Below, one piece after another: positions 1 to 10,077 of a stretch of DNA of 64,000 bases. The position numbers were made by a program, and so were the translations under genes. The stretch covers positions 124,001-188,000 of the forward strand of contig NZ_FNWO01000007.1 of the NCBI RefSeq assembly GCF_900108475.1. The letters are read 5' to 3'. The notes beneath the pieces are model-generated. The model saw only the letters and a program-made list of their open reading frames with translations. It was not told the DNA's origin and did not search any database. How positions within the stretch are numbered: position 1 is the first letter of the stretch; the number at the start of each line of letters is the position of its first letter. The stretch is from Magnetospirillum fulvum (GTDB taxonomy: Bacteria; Pseudomonadota; Alphaproteobacteria; Rhodospirillales; Magnetospirillaceae).

Positions 1-1
1 G

Positions 2-886
2 ATGAACAGCCCGGCGGCGCGGATCGGCACCGACGTCGTCAACGCGGCGACGGTGATCAGCTCCTGGGGCTTTGCGATCACCCCGGAAATGTTGGTCGAA
101 ACCGCCAAGGATGTCGGCGAGACCTCGATCCTGTCGCGGGCGGGCGGCGCTCCGACCCTGGCGGTGGGCATGGCCCAGATTTTCTCCAGCGTCATCGGCG
201 GCAAGACGATGATGGCGTTCTGGTACCATTTCGCGATCCTGTTCGAGGCGCTGTTCATCCTCACCGCCGTCGATGCCGGCACCCGCGCCTGCCGCTTCAT
301 GGTCCAGGACATGATCGGCGCGGTGACGCCGAGCTTCCGCCAGACCAAATCCTGGAGCAACAACCTGATCGCCACCGGAATCGCCGTCACTTTGTGGGGC
401 TATATCCTCTATACCGGCGTGATTGATCCGTTGGGCGGCATCAACACCTTGTGGCCGCTGTTCGGTATCGCCAATCAGATGCTGGCAGGCGTCGCCCTGG
501 TCCTGTGCACGGTGGTGCTGTTCAAGATGAAGCGGCAGCGTTACGCCTGGGTCACCGTGCTTCCGGCGATCTGGCTGCTGATCTGCACCTTGACCGCCGG
601 AATGCAGAAAGTGTTCCACGCCAGTCCGGCAATCGGCTTCCTGGCCCAGGCCGACAAGTTCGGCACCGCCTTGGATGCTGGCAAGGTGATTGCTCCGGCC
701 AAGTCCATCGACCAGATGAACCAGATCGTGTTCAACGCCTATGTCGATGCCGGTATCGCGATCTTCCTGCTGATCCTGGTGGTGGCGATGGTCGGTTTCG
801 GCATCATTTCAATCCGTCGGGCGATTGCCGCCGATCACCCGACCGCGATTGAATCCGGCACCGCCAAGGAGGCGAGCCATGCTTGA
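2..886 (+). CDS. cstA: Carbon starvation protein CstA, C-terminal part (5' end outside window)
   Basis: This is the last ~294 residues of a CstA-family inner-membrane permease, a family that imports peptides and/or pyruvate when carbon is scarce. Family members are usually around 600-700 residues, so the gene begins before the window and the ATG at base 2 is probably internal. At least five hydrophobic helices are visible, for example around residues 70-95, 120-140, 150-175, 182-202 and 248-272. The reading frame ends at a TGA that overlaps the next gene's ATG by 8 bases. The neighbour is ybdD, the usual small partner of cstA, which supports the call. No regulatory sequence is visible because the 5' end is missing. 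Confidence 0.9.
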   Translation: MNSPAARIGTDVVNAATVISSWGFAITPEMLVETAKDVGETSILSRAGGAPTLAVGMAQIFSSVIGGKTMMAFWYHFAILFEALFILTAVDAGTRACRFMVQDMIGAVTPSFRQTKSWSNNLIATGIAVTLWGYILYTGVIDPLGGINTLWPLFGIANQMLAGVALVLCTVVLFKMKRQRYAWVTVLPAIWLLICTLTAGMQKVFHASPAIGFLAQADKFGTALDAGKVIAPAKSIDQMNQIVFNAYVDAGIAIFLLILVVAMVGFGIISIRRAIAADHPTAIESGTAKEASHA

Positions 887-1073
887 CCTGAAGGCGGCCT
901 ATCGCATTCTCAGTCAGGCCAGCCGTTTGATGGTGGGCGTTCCCGACTATGACGGGTATGTCATTCACCAGATGACCCGCCACCCCGACGATCCGGTGAT
1001 GAGCTACGAGGAATTCTTCCGCAACCGTCAGGATGCACGCTATGGCGGTGGCGGAGCGACCCGCTGCTGCTGA
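879..1073 (+). CDS. ybdD: YbdD/YjiX family small protein
   Basis: This 64-residue protein belongs to the YbdD/YjiX family, whose genes almost always lie directly after cstA-type permeases. It carries the family's pattern of an N-terminal helix, then GVPDYDGYVIHQ and a HP-DD-P-MSYEEFFR-RQDARYGG segment, and ends CC. The start was chosen because AAGGAGG lies 6 bases before this ATG; an in-frame upstream codon at 825 would lie inside cstA. The start overlaps the end of cstA by 8 bases, so translation is probably coupled. The molecular role is unclear; the family is thought to assist the permease. Confidence 0.92.
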   Translation: MLDLKAAYRILSQASRLMVGVPDYDGYVIHQMTRHPDDPVMSYEEFFRNRQDARYGGGGATRCC

Positions 1074-1098
1074 TCCGAAGATCGAATCCGTAACGAGG

Positions 1099-1126
1099 CG
1101 AAGGCCGACAGCAATGTCGGCCTTCG
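1099..1126. terminator. Bidirectional hairpin between ybdD and the convergent gene
   Basis: A perfect 12-bp inverted repeat (arms 1099-1110 and 1115-1126) with the four-base loop GCAA lies 25 bases after ybdD and 25 bases beyond the stop of the convergent minus-strand gene. There is no long T run, but the position between convergent genes fits a shared terminator. Confidence 0.65.
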
Positions 1127-1150
1127 TCACGTCTGGGGAAAGGGAAGCGG

Positions 1151-2203
1151 TTAAAACAGCAGCGCGACCGCGCGGGACCGGTCGGCGGGCGACAGACCGC
1201 GATTCGATGCCAGATAATGCAACGCGATCAGCCCGCGCTCGTCGGCACGCAGGGGATCGGCCCCGCTTTGTGCCACCGCCTCGATCTCGGCGAGCGTCCC
1301 TCCGGCGGCGGCGGCACTCAGCGGACTCGAGGGTTGACCGGGCCGGGACGGCTTGGCCAGCGCCACGTCGGCGATTCCCTTGACCGGATCGCGGGCGAAA
1401 CGCTCCAGCGCGGCGAAATCGCTGGCGCGGCCAGCAGGAACCGGGCAGTCGGTCAGCGGTCCGGCCAATTGACGCAACGACTTCGCCGCAATCTCCAACC
1501 GGGCACGCTGGGTCGCCGCCAACCGGCAGGGCAACCGCAAACCGCGCCCGTCGAACGCGGACAGACCCGACGCCGACCGACGCGACACCAGATCGTAGCC
1601 GTTCAGGCGCGGCAACATGTCGGCCAGCAGAACCGCATCGACCTTGCGCAGCACCAGGGCGAGGCGAACGAAAGCGGCGGTAACGGCGGCATCGCCGCTC
1701 TTGCGCGGCAAAGCGGGCAGCAATTCGAAATAGCTGACCAACCATTCCTGCCGCTCGGCCAAGGCCGGATCGGCCTCCATCTTCGCCTCGGAGGGAATCT
1801 GCGCCGCGACTGCCGCTTCGGCCACGTCGAGGGCACGGTTGGCTCCCACCGCATCGCCCGCCAGAATTCGCCGCAACGCTTCGGCCACCATTGCCAGACG
1901 GTCGGCAGCGGGGGCGGCGGCTTTGATCGACTCGCGTCCGGCGGCGGCACGGTTCAGTTCACTCTGGATGTGGGCAAACACGGCTTGCGGCGAACTGGCG
2001 GGAAGCGGATCAGGCGCGGCTTCGGCCATCGGCGGCGGTGCCTCTTCCGGCGCGGGAGGTGTCTCCGGCAGAGCCGCCTCAGGCGGGACCGGCGGGACCG
2101 GCGGGGGCTCCGACATCGAATAGAACAGCCAGCCGCCTCCCAGCCCGACCGCGACCGCCAGCAGCCCCAGACCGATCCTCACCGTCTTCGTCGCGACAGG
2201 CAT
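1151..2203 (-). CDS. Membrane-anchored protein with C-terminal ankyrin-like repeat
   Basis: A 350-residue protein of unknown function. Residues ~8-27 form one hydrophobic helix (signal anchor or uncleaved signal), followed by a Pro/Glu/Ala-rich stretch to about residue 65 that would span the periplasm, then a mainly helical body. The last ~50 residues (GTLAEIEAVAQSGADPLRAD, then LIALHYLASN) look like an ankyrin repeat. The start at 2203 was chosen because the preceding in-frame residues are Arg/Cys-rich and lie inside the upstream gene. It sits 10 bases behind the antiporter gene on the same strand, so the two are probably co-transcribed. A link to ion homeostasis is only a guess from that position. 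Confidence 0.7.
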   Translation of the reverse strand: MPVATKTVRIGLGLLAVAVGLGGGWLFYSMSEPPPVPPVPPEAALPETPPAPEEAPPPMAEAAPDPLPASSPQAVFAHIQSELNRAAAGRESIKAAAPAADRLAMVAEALRRILAGDAVGANRALDVAEAAVAAQIPSEAKMEADPALAERQEWLVSYFELLPALPRKSGDAAVTAAFVRLALVLRKVDAVLLADMLPRLNGYDLVSRRSASGLSAFDGRGLRLPCRLAATQRARLEIAAKSLRQLAGPLTDCPVPAGRASDFAALERFARDPVKGIADVALAKPSRPGQPSSPLSAAAAGGTLAEIEAVAQSGADPLRADERGLIALHYLASNRGLSPADRSRAVALLF

Positions 2204-2213
2204 CGTACTTTCC

Positions 2214-4049
2214 TCACTCGGCCGATGGGGGCACGATCGGCGGTTTCTCGCGACGACGCAACATGCGGCGCAGCATTCCCAACATCTCGGTCGGACTCTG
2301 GAACAGCAGCGGCAGGCGCGGCCGATCGACCGCGGTCGGCTCGAGCGCCAACCCGATCTCGGCGATGGTGCCATCCCAATCGAGCGAGCGAACGATCAGT
2401 TCGACCTCGCCCAACGCCGCCCGGTCGCCGACACCGGGCGTGTGGCCCAATTGACGGACCAGCCATTCCGACGCCGTCCGATTTTGTTCCTCGACGGGAA
2501 TGGTCAGGCCGTAAGACACCCCCAATTCCTTCATCTTGCTGGTGGGAGCCAGCCCGAAATCGCCGAAGAAGCGGTGATCGGCCTCGGCCGCCGGGGCGGC
2601 GCTGGCAAACATCCGGTCAAGATGGGGAACCCGCTCGGGCCGGGCAAACAGATAGGCGGTGTCGCCAGGACGCAGCGCCCCAACGGCGAACGCACCAAAC
2701 GAGCGTCCATCGCGTAGCACCAGTGACGGCTCGGCCCAGCGCGGCAGCCTCTGGCCGCGCGCCACCAGCGAATCCGCAACGACGCGATAGGCGACCAGTT
2801 CGTGACGCGCGCCGGGAATCTCTAGCTCCATTCGCTCGACCGGACCAATCCGGCGCGGCACCACCTGACCGAGAAAGCGGGCCACCGGCGCAATGGTCCA
2901 GCCCTGCAAGGCCAGACTGACCAGCACGACCAGGAAGGTGACGACGAAATAATCGCGGCCGTTGTTGAGGCCAGCCACCATCGGCACGATCGACAGCAGC
3001 ACCGACACCGATCCGCGCAGCCCGACCCAGGCGATAAACGAGGTGTCGTTACGCTTGAACCCGAACGGCAGCAGACACATCCAGGCAGCCAGCGGACGGG
3101 CGACGAACATCAACACCACCGCCACCGCCAGCGCGCCGGGAATATAAGGGGGGAATTGCGACGGTGTCGCCAACAGCCCCAGCGTCAGGAACATCACGAT
3201 CTGGGCCAGCCAGGTCAACCCTTCCTGGAATCGCCGCATCGTTTCAGGTGCGGCGATGCGGGCGTTTCCGGCGATCAGCCCGGCGATATAGACCGCTAGA
3301 AAGCCGCTGCCTTGCATCACCCCGGTGGCGGCGAACACCACCATCGCCAGACTGATCGCGGCCAAAGGCTGCAACCCGCGTTCGAACCCCATCCGGTTGA
3401 CCGCGAAAACGATCAGCCCGCCCCCGGCCATTCCGGCCAGTGCGCCAACGCCAAACTGGGTGGCGAATTCCGACAAAATGCTAAGACCGGCCAATCCCGA
3501 CACGCCATGATGCCCGGCCAGCAGCCCGACCAGGGACAAGGTGAGGAAGATCGCCATCGGATCGTTGCTGCCGGATTCGACTTCAAGGGTCGAGCGGACG
3601 CGGTCGCGCAGGTTCAGTCCCCCCACCCGCAGCAGGAAGAACACCGCCGCCGCGTCGGTCGAACTGACGATCGCGCCCAGCAAGGCCGATTCGACCCAGC
3701 CCATTCCCAGCAGGTAATGAGTCGGCAGCGCCACCACCGAGGTGGTGATCAGAACCCCCAGGCTGGCCAGAGTAAGGGCGGGAAAGGCGGCGGAGCGAAA
3801 CGCCTTGATCCCGGTATGAAAGCCGGAATCGAACAAAATCACCGCCAGCGCGACGCTGCCAATCAGATAGGCGGCGCGGACATCGTCGAAGTGAATGTGG
3901 CCCAATCCGTCCTCGCCAGCCAAGAGGCCGACGGTCAGGAACACCAGCAGCAAGGGCGCCCCGATCCGGGTACTGAGCAGGCTGGAGAAGATGCTGAGCG
4001 ACACCAGCCCCGCAACAATGAGGATGGCGACGTTCATGGACTCGATCAT
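2214..4049 (-). CDS. K+/H+ antiporter, CPA1 family (NhaP2/CvrA-like)
   Basis: A 611-residue cation/proton antiporter of the inner membrane. Residues 1 to ~390 hold about a dozen hydrophobic helices with typical CPA1 segments, such as the TDAAAVFFLL stretch and ESGSNDP, which contains the conserved ND pair near the ion site. They are followed by a TrkA-C-type regulatory region (about 400-500) and a C-terminal CorC/HlyC-like domain. That layout is characteristic of NhaP2/CvrA potassium/proton antiporters. Two starts are possible (4049 and 4037); 4049 is used, and upstream in-frame codons give a proline/arginine-rich, non-membrane leader. The ankyrin-like gene follows 10 bases downstream. Confidence 0.88.
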   Translation of the reverse strand: MIESMNVAILIVAGLVSLSIFSSLLSTRIGAPLLLVFLTVGLLAGEDGLGHIHFDDVRAAYLIGSVALAVILFDSGFHTGIKAFRSAAFPALTLASLGVLITTSVVALPTHYLLGMGWVESALLGAIVSSTDAAAVFFLLRVGGLNLRDRVRSTLEVESGSNDPMAIFLTLSLVGLLAGHHGVSGLAGLSILSEFATQFGVGALAGMAGGGLIVFAVNRMGFERGLQPLAAISLAMVVFAATGVMQGSGFLAVYIAGLIAGNARIAAPETMRRFQEGLTWLAQIVMFLTLGLLATPSQFPPYIPGALAVAVVLMFVARPLAAWMCLLPFGFKRNDTSFIAWVGLRGSVSVLLSIVPMVAGLNNGRDYFVVTFLVVLVSLALQGWTIAPVARFLGQVVPRRIGPVERMELEIPGARHELVAYRVVADSLVARGQRLPRWAEPSLVLRDGRSFGAFAVGALRPGDTAYLFARPERVPHLDRMFASAAPAAEADHRFFGDFGLAPTSKMKELGVSYGLTIPVEEQNRTASEWLVRQLGHTPGVGDRAALGEVELIVRSLDWDGTIAEIGLALEPTAVDRPRLPLLFQSPTEMLGMLRRMLRRREKPPIVPPSAE

Positions 4050-4221
4050 CGGGTGGCGCGCCCTTCGGATGGGGGGTCGAGGGGAACCGGGGCCAAGTGT
4101 GGACGGCACCGCCCAAACCTGAAATCCCCTGCATTTCCAAGCTTAGGCCATGGGATATCGCAGCCGCAATGGTCTAGACCCCGCTCGCCCTCGCTTTTCT
4201 CCCCACCCCATCACGCCAGCG

Positions 4222-5964
4222 TCACGGCGCGATGCCAAAACCGATCAAAACCTGCTCGCCCACCGCCCGCCGTGGCAAATCGGCGGGAAACAGCCGAGCC
4301 AGTCCGGGCGGGACCAGCACCGCCATCCGTCGCTCGGTCAGGAAGGTTTCGAGGCTGACCGGAATCTGGATCGTGGCATGATCCGCGCCGACCCGCACCG
4401 CCCCCACCGGCTGCGAGGACAATGCTTCGCCCCGGCCCAAGGTGTGGATCAGTTCGGTGATCGCGCCGTCGCGCAACGCCGCTTCGCGCTGCAAGACAGG
4501 ATCGGCCGAAACGAATCCGGGCGGAGCCAGGAACGACGATTTCCCCGCCGCAAGATTGGCTTCGGGGTGAACCACCAACGCTCCGGGCAGCGCCACCGCC
4601 TTCACCTCGGGCACCTGATAGGCACGATTGTCGTACAGCGCCACCAGGGGGAAGTCCGGTAACGGAGCCAGATTCTCCCAGGCGACCCAACTCGATTCAT
4701 CGGCGAAGGTTCCGGCGCTCCAGCGACCGGAATGGGCCAACGCGGTGCGATCGATCCAGGCCGGCGAGGCCAGATCGGCCCCGCTGCGGACCAGCAGCAG
4801 CAGCAACAAGAGCGGAACCAGGGTCGAGGCCGGAACCAGCCCGGTCCCCAGCCCACAGCCCAGCTTTTCGCGAATCAGCAGCAGCAGGCGGGCGAACAGC
4901 GCCAGCCCGATCGCGATCCCGACCGCGACGGCATGCGGGGCCAGCACCAGCAGCGCGCCCAGCAGTAGCAGACGTTCCAGTCCGGCCAACCGGGTCGAAG
5001 TCGCAAGGCGCGCCACCATGACGGTCAGCACCAGCCAGGTCGGATAGGCGCTGGCATGCGCCAGCGACAACACCGACAACAGCGGATCGGTCTGCGTCGG
5101 CGCGACCCGCAGCAGGAGCAACAGCCCCAGCCCCGCAGCCAGAATCGGCCCGTTCAAGGCCCACAACCAGCCGCGCAGGGTGGGCTCGTCCGTCTTGCTC
5201 CCCTCGCGGATCGCCCAGACGCAGGCCAGCGCCAGCAACGCCCCGGCCAACGGCGTCTGACCGGCCAGCGCCGTCGCGGCATCAATGGCGCGGGGCGGCA
5301 ACGCGGCGACGATGGTCAGCATCAACCCGGATGCCGCCAGCGGCAGCAGCCCCCACAGCCGCGACAGATTCGGCAGCGAGCGGTCGAACGCCAGCCACAG
5401 CGGCACCGCCAGAGCGAGCAGAAGATTGCCGTCGGGCGAAGCGGCAACACACAGGCTGGCGGCGATCGCCGCCCAAGCCGGACGGCGGTCGAGCCCGGCC
5501 AACAGAGCGGCGAACCCCAACAAATGAGCGATCCCCGCCGGGGTCGGAACATGAAACGGAACCGGAGCCGCCTCAACGCCGACCAGCAGCTTGGCCGAGA
5601 AGAAACAGCCGATCAGCACGGTCAACAAAGCGGCGGTCTGGTCGCCTCCGGTCAGCCTTCGCCGCACCACGCCGACCGCCGCCGCCAGGATCAGAAATCC
5701 GGCGGTCAGATGCAGGATCAGACCAAGGATATCGTTGCCAAGCGGCAGTCGAAGCAGACGCACGAGGGGATAGAGCAGCGACGGGCCAAAGATTCCCGGA
5801 TCACTTAGAAAGGGATTGGCGGCAAACAGCGCCGGATCGCGCGCCTTCGCCAGTAATTCAAGGACATGATGAGTGGGCGGCGCAAAACCAAAATAAGCGA
5901 CCGCGACAAACAGGCCGAGCCCCCCAATCATCAGCATCCGCCCGAGATCCGAAGACCGGTTCAT
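4222..5964 (-). CDS. Polytopic membrane protein of unknown function
   Basis: A roughly 580-residue integral membrane protein with about ten hydrophobic helices over residues 10-410 and a soluble C-terminal part. The layout (TM-rich N-terminal half, with a short loop NPFLSDPGIFGPSLLYPLVR after helix 1) resembles glycosyltransferase-C-like or DUF-type membrane proteins, but no catalytic motif could be recognised, so no function is given. The start at 5964 is preferred over the codon at 5979 because GGAAGGAAAAGGC lies just upstream of it. It is separated from the antiporter gene by about 170 bases and is divergent from phaJ. Confidence 0.7.
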   Translation of the reverse strand: MNRSSDLGRMLMIGGLGLFVAVAYFGFAPPTHHVLELLAKARDPALFAANPFLSDPGIFGPSLLYPLVRLLRLPLGNDILGLILHLTAGFLILAAAVGVVRRRLTGGDQTAALLTVLIGCFFSAKLLVGVEAAPVPFHVPTPAGIAHLLGFAALLAGLDRRPAWAAIAASLCVAASPDGNLLLALAVPLWLAFDRSLPNLSRLWGLLPLAASGLMLTIVAALPPRAIDAATALAGQTPLAGALLALACVWAIREGSKTDEPTLRGWLWALNGPILAAGLGLLLLLRVAPTQTDPLLSVLSLAHASAYPTWLVLTVMVARLATSTRLAGLERLLLLGALLVLAPHAVAVGIAIGLALFARLLLLIREKLGCGLGTGLVPASTLVPLLLLLLLVRSGADLASPAWIDRTALAHSGRWSAGTFADESSWVAWENLAPLPDFPLVALYDNRAYQVPEVKAVALPGALVVHPEANLAAGKSSFLAPPGFVSADPVLQREAALRDGAITELIHTLGRGEALSSQPVGAVRVGADHATIQIPVSLETFLTERRMAVLVPPGLARLFPADLPRRAVGEQVLIGFGIAP

Positions 5965-6122
5965 GCCTTTTCCTTCCATCCGATCGTGGGAAACGCGGCA
6001 AGGCGAGAATGGGGAGGCTGCCCGCCGCGATTGATCCGCCGCATATATCTCGTTTTATGTATATCAGCAGGGTTTGCTCCGCACCAACCCAAACATCCAT
6101 CGCGGGGGCAGCAAATACGCCC

Positions 6123-6152
6123 TTTAGGGAGGGCCAGCTCACACGCTATACT
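6123..6152 (+). promoter_or_regulatory. Possible sigma-70-type promoter of phaJ
   Basis: TATACT (6147-6152) is preceded by TTTAGG with an 18-base spacer and lies 44 bases before the phaJ start. The -10 is good and the -35 is weak. Confidence 0.35.
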
Positions 6153-6196
6153 CGGCTGTTGCGACGCAGCATCGTCCAAAAACGGGAGGCATAACC

Positions 6197-6631
6197 ATGA
6201 GCGATGAGTCCCTGCACGGCCTGTATTACGAGGATCTGTCGATCGGACAGACGGCCAGCTTCGCCAAAACGGTAACCGAAGCCGATATCGTCGCCTTCGC
6301 CGGATTGTCGGGCGATTTCAATCCGGTCCATATCAACGAGGAATTCGCCCTGACCACCCCGTTCAAGGGCCGCATCGCCCATGGCATGCTGTCGGCGGCG
6401 TTCATCTCGACGGTGTTCGGCACCCGCCTGCCGGGGCCGGGCAGCATCTATGTCGCCCAATCGCTTAAGTTCAAGGCGCCGGTGCGGATCGGCGATACCG
6501 TCACCGCCCATGTCGAATTGATTGATCTGGTGCCGGAACGGAAATTCGCGACCTTCAAGACCACCGCGACCGTTGCGGGCAAAGTGGTGCTGGAGGGCGA
6601 AGCGACCTTGCGGGTCGAACGGAGAGAATAA
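6197..6631 (+). CDS. phaJ: MaoC-like (R)-specific enoyl-CoA hydratase
   Basis: A 144-residue single hot-dog-fold protein of the MaoC/PhaJ family. Such enzymes hydrate trans-2-enoyl-CoA to (R)-3-hydroxyacyl-CoA, often feeding polyhydroxyalkanoate synthesis from beta-oxidation. The hydratase-2 motif is clear: SGDFNPVHINEEFA supplies the catalytic Asp and His, followed by the conserved GRIAHGML segment. The size matches short PhaJ-type enzymes. A GGGAGG box lies about 9 bases before the ATG. It is monocistronic, divergent from the unknown membrane protein and facing ppk across a strong hairpin. A hydratase of another acyl-CoA pathway cannot be excluded. Confidence 0.85.
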   Translation: MSDESLHGLYYEDLSIGQTASFAKTVTEADIVAFAGLSGDFNPVHINEEFALTTPFKGRIAHGMLSAAFISTVFGTRLPGPGSIYVAQSLKFKAPVRIGDTVTAHVELIDLVPERKFATFKTTATVAGKVVLEGEATLRVERRE

Positions 6632-6640
6632 AAGCGACGA

Positions 6641-6689
6641 CGACACGGGGCGCGCGCGCGCGCTCACACGCGATGCGCGCCCCGTGTCG
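6641..6689. terminator. 15-bp GC-rich hairpin between convergent phaJ and ppk
   Basis: Arms 6641-6655 and 6675-6689 are perfect complements (15 bp) around a 19-base loop that includes alternating CG. It lies 10 bases after phaJ and 17 bases past the ppk stop. There is no T tract, so factor-assisted or bidirectional termination is likely. Confidence 0.65.
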
Positions 6690-6705
6690 CTCGGACCCGG
6701 TCGCC

Positions 6706-8868
6706 TCAGACCGACTCGGTCGGCTTGCGCTTGTTCCGACGGCTCGCCGCCGTTCCGCCCGACCGTAACGGCGGGTCGATCAAGGCGCTGCCCCGCCCCG
6801 ACAGCGATGGATTGGTCATGAAGTAATCGTGGGCGCTGAACGGTGTCTCGCCCGGATCGACCCGGTGATAGCGCCCGTCGGCATCCAGCATCCAGCACTG
6901 GGCGGTATCGCGCAGGTTAGCGACCATGATCTCGTCAAGGATCTGGGCATGAACGGTCGGATTCTCGATCGGGACAAAGGTCTCGACCCGCCGATCCATG
7001 TTGCGCCCCATCCAATCCGCCGACGAAATGAACACCTTGGCCTCACGCGACGGCAAAGGCTTTCCGTTGCCGAAACAGACGATGCGGGCATGTTCGAGGA
7101 AACGGCCGACGATACTGCGAACCCGGATCGTTTCGGACAGACCGGGAATGCCGGGACGCAGGCAGCAGATACCGCGAATCACCAGTTCGATCGCCACCCC
7201 GGCCTGGGAGGCGCGGTACAGCGCGTCGATCAATTGGGGATCGACCAGCGAATTGAGCTTGGCCCAGATCGTCCCCGGGCGACCGGCCTTGGCATGGGCG
7301 ATTTCGATCTCGATCAGATCGAGCAGCGTCTGGCGCAGGAACAGCGGCGCGATCGACAGCTTCTCCAACCCTTCGGGAACGGCATAGCCGGTCATGAAGT
7401 TGAACGCCCGCGCCGCATCGCGGCACAACAGCGGGTCGCAGGTGAAGAACGACAAATCGGTGTAAATCTTCGCGGTGATCGGGTGGTAATTGCCGGTGCC
7501 GAAATGGACGTAGGAGACCAGACGGCTTTCCTCGCGCCGCACCACCAGCGACATTTTGGCGTGGGTCTTCAGCTCCATGAAGCCGAACACCACCTGGGCT
7601 CCGGCCCGTTCCAGTTTGCGGGCGAGATGGATGTTGGCCTCTTCGTCAAAGCGCGCCTTCAACTCGACCATGCAGGTCACCGACTTGCCCGCCTCGGCCG
7701 CCTCGATCAGCGCCTTGACGATTGGGCTGTCGGCGCTGGTGCGGTACAGCGTCTGCTTGATCGCGACCACCTGAGGATCGCGTGCCGCTTGGCGAATGAA
7801 CTGGACCACCACGTCGAAGCTTTCGAACGGGTGATGAACCACGATGTCCTTCTGCCGGATCGCGGCGAAGCAATCGCCAGCGAAATCGCGCACCCGTTCG
7901 GGAAAACGGGCGTTATAGGGCGGGAACAGCAGATCGTGGCGCTGATCGGTGATGATCTGGCGGGCATCGACCAACCCCAGACGCCCCTCGAATTCGAACA
8001 CGTCATGCTCATCGACATGCATTTCGGCGACGATCAGCGCCTTCAACGCCTCGGGGATTCCGGCCTTGAAGGTCAGCAGGATCACCCGGCCCAAGCGGCG
8101 GCGCTTCAGCGCGGATTCGAACACCCGCACCAGATCCTCGGCCTCTTCGTCGATTTCCATCTCGGAATCGCGGATGACCCGGAACATCCCGGCGCTTTCG
8201 ACCTGAAAACCCGGGAACAGGCGGTCGAGGAACAAGACGATCGCGTCTTCAAGCGGGTAGAAGCGGATGCCCTCGCCGGGGAGCCGGAGGAAACGGCGCA
8301 ATTGCGGCGGCACCGGAATCAGCGCCCGCAGCGCCTCGCCGTCGGAGCGACGGGTCAGCAGCACCACCAGGGCGATACCGAGATTGGGAATGAACGGAAA
8401 CGGATGGGCCGGATCAATCGCCAGCGGGGTCAGGGCCGGAAAGATCTGCTCGTCGAAGGTCTGGCCCATCCACACGGTATCTTCGACGGTCAGGTGATCG
8501 GTTTTGACCACGGTGACGCCAACCGCCTGAAGCTCGTTTTTCAATTCGCGCCAGCCGCGATATTGGGTTGCCATCAGCTCGGCGGCATAGCGGCTGATCG
8601 CCTCCAACTGCTCGGCCGGGGTCAGCCCGTCCTGGCTGGGAGCCGCCACCCCAGCCTCGACCTGCCCTTTCAGCCCGGCGACCCGGACCATATAGAACTC
8701 GTCGAGATTCGAAGCCGAGATCGACAGAAAGCGCAGCCGCTCCAGCAACGGATGGCGAGGATTGAACGCCTCTTCGATCACGCGCGTGTTGAACGCCAGC
8801 CACGACAATTCACGATTAAAAAAACGATCGGCAGGCAAGGTCGCCACCGCCTCGGCCATCGCGGTCAT
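6706..8868 (-). CDS. ppk: Polyphosphate kinase 1
   Basis: A 720-residue PPK1, which reversibly polymerises the gamma phosphate of ATP into polyphosphate. The N-terminal domain begins with [13 protein letters not shown], typical of PPK1. The phospholipase-D-like half contains [11 protein letters not shown] with the autophosphorylated histidine, then LEHARI with the second catalytic histidine, and [15 protein letters not shown]. The length fits the family. The start was set at 8868 because its ATG overlaps the TGA of the upstream gene (ATGA); residues encoded further upstream belong to another frame. Coupling to a zntB-like transporter suggests a link between metal or ion homeostasis and polyphosphate, but that is inference from position. 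Confidence 0.95.
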   Translation of the reverse strand: MTAMAEAVATLPADRFFNRELSWLAFNTRVIEEAFNPRHPLLERLRFLSISASNLDEFYMVRVAGLKGQVEAGVAAPSQDGLTPAEQLEAISRYAAELMATQYRGWRELKNELQAVGVTVVKTDHLTVEDTVWMGQTFDEQIFPALTPLAIDPAHPFPFIPNLGIALVVLLTRRSDGEALRALIPVPPQLRRFLRLPGEGIRFYPLEDAIVLFLDRLFPGFQVESAGMFRVIRDSEMEIDEEAEDLVRVFESALKRRRLGRVILLTFKAGIPEALKALIVAEMHVDEHDVFEFEGRLGLVDARQIITDQRHDLLFPPYNARFPERVRDFAGDCFAAIRQKDIVVHHPFESFDVVVQFIRQAARDPQVVAIKQTLYRTSADSPIVKALIEAAEAGKSVTCMVELKARFDEEANIHLARKLERAGAQVVFGFMELKTHAKMSLVVRREESRLVSYVHFGTGNYHPITAKIYTDLSFFTCDPLLCRDAARAFNFMTGYAVPEGLEKLSIAPLFLRQTLLDLIEIEIAHAKAGRPGTIWAKLNSLVDPQLIDALYRASQAGVAIELVIRGICCLRPGIPGLSETIRVRSIVGRFLEHARIVCFGNGKPLPSREAKVFISSADWMGRNMDRRVETFVPIENPTVHAQILDEIMVANLRDTAQCWMLDADGRYHRVDPGETPFSAHDYFMTNPSLSGRGSALIDPPLRSGGTAASRRNKRKPTESV

Positions 8869-9956
8869 TCCCGCTCTCCATCTTTGAAACTGTTGTCGCG
8901 CTGCATCCGCCCGACCCGTCCATACCGCCCCAGGGGGATTCCATACCGCAACACCAGCGCGGTCACCAGGGCAGTCACGGCGATCAGAGCGCTGGCCAGC
9001 AGGGTTCCATAGGGATTTTCCAACCCGAACGGCAAGCCTCCGGTGTTCATTCCGAAATATCCGGCGATAAAGGTCATCGGCAGCATGATCACCGTCACCA
9101 CCGACAGGGTATAAAGGTTGCGGTTGGTCTGTTCGGCGACGACCGCCGCCAATTCTTCCTGCAAGATCGAGGCGCGCTGGCGGATTTCGTCGAGATCTTC
9201 GAGATGACGGACCAAGCGGTCGTTGATTTCGCGCAGATGGGTCTTCGCCCCGTCGGTCAGCCATGTCGCATCGTCGGAGCGCAGCCGGTACAGCGCGTCG
9301 CGCTGCGGGGCCAGATAGCGCCGGACCTGGACCACGCTACGCCGACTGTCGGCGATCGCCGAACGCAGATCGGACCCGGCATCGGCCTCGCTCAACCGAT
9401 CCTCCAGCAACGAGACGTTCTCTTCCAGTTCATCGACCAGATCGCCGACATGGTCGGTGACCTTCTCGGCGATTCGCGCCATCAGCCCGCCCGCCGTGCG
9501 CGGTCCCTTGCCGTTCAGCATCGTCAGACGCAGATCGCGGAGCGCGTTAAGGCTGTGATCCTTGTCGCGCAGCGAGATGCAGCGGCCGGATTCCATCCAG
9601 ATATGGATCGGCACCAATTCGGAATCGACCGAACCGGGATGGTCCTCGCCCGGACGCGGCTTGTTGACGCCGCGCAGCACCACCAGCAGCGAATCGTCAA
9701 CATCCTCGACCCGGGGGCGGGATTCGTCGGCCAGCAACGCCAGCGCCACCAGCGGATCGAGCCCGGCCCGATTCCGCACCCAATCCTGGGCGACCGGATC
9801 GTCGCGTTCGAGGTGAATCCACAAGAAGCCGTCGATGGGGGTCCAGGCTTCGACCCCAGCCCAGGTCAGATCGACAAAGCCGCCGCTGGCAGTGGCCAGC
9901 ATGGCAAAGCGAAGACCGGGCTCCAACCCGGCGGCCAGTTCCTTATCGACTCCCAT
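8865..9956 (-). CDS. zntB: CorA-superfamily metal transporter, ZntB type
   Basis: A 363-residue member of the CorA superfamily. A long soluble N-terminal domain with coiled-coil helices (about 170-290) precedes two C-terminal transmembrane helices around residues 297-317 and 330-350. The loop signature is GMNTGGLPF rather than the GMN-plus-MPE of magnesium channels; the N-x-GG-(I/L)-P form is characteristic of ZntB zinc transporters. The protein would form a pentamer in the inner membrane. Its stop codon overlaps the ppk start, so the two are an operon. Metal specificity is inferred from the motif only. Confidence 0.85.
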   Translation of the reverse strand: MGVDKELAAGLEPGLRFAMLATASGGFVDLTWAGVEAWTPIDGFLWIHLERDDPVAQDWVRNRAGLDPLVALALLADESRPRVEDVDDSLLVVLRGVNKPRPGEDHPGSVDSELVPIHIWMESGRCISLRDKDHSLNALRDLRLTMLNGKGPRTAGGLMARIAEKVTDHVGDLVDELEENVSLLEDRLSEADAGSDLRSAIADSRRSVVQVRRYLAPQRDALYRLRSDDATWLTDGAKTHLREINDRLVRHLEDLDEIRQRASILQEELAAVVAEQTNRNLYTLSVVTVIMLPMTFIAGYFGMNTGGLPFGLENPYGTLLASALIAVTALVTALVLRYGIPLGRYGRVGRMQRDNSFKDGERE

Positions 9957-10077
9957 CGCACCTCGTCCCTGTCACATCCGTCCAGGATAACCGAACCAGG
10001 ACGATCGGGAAGTGACAAAAGGAAGATCAAGGATCGGTTGCCGGAACCGCCGGGCCGTACACCCCAAAGGAGGCCAG

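Noticed and set aside
6829-9012. A 727-residue open frame on the plus strand opposite ppk and zntB
   Set aside because: It mirrors the codons of two well-supported genes, is Arg/Gln/His-rich and has no family motif; typical antisense frame in GC-rich DNA.
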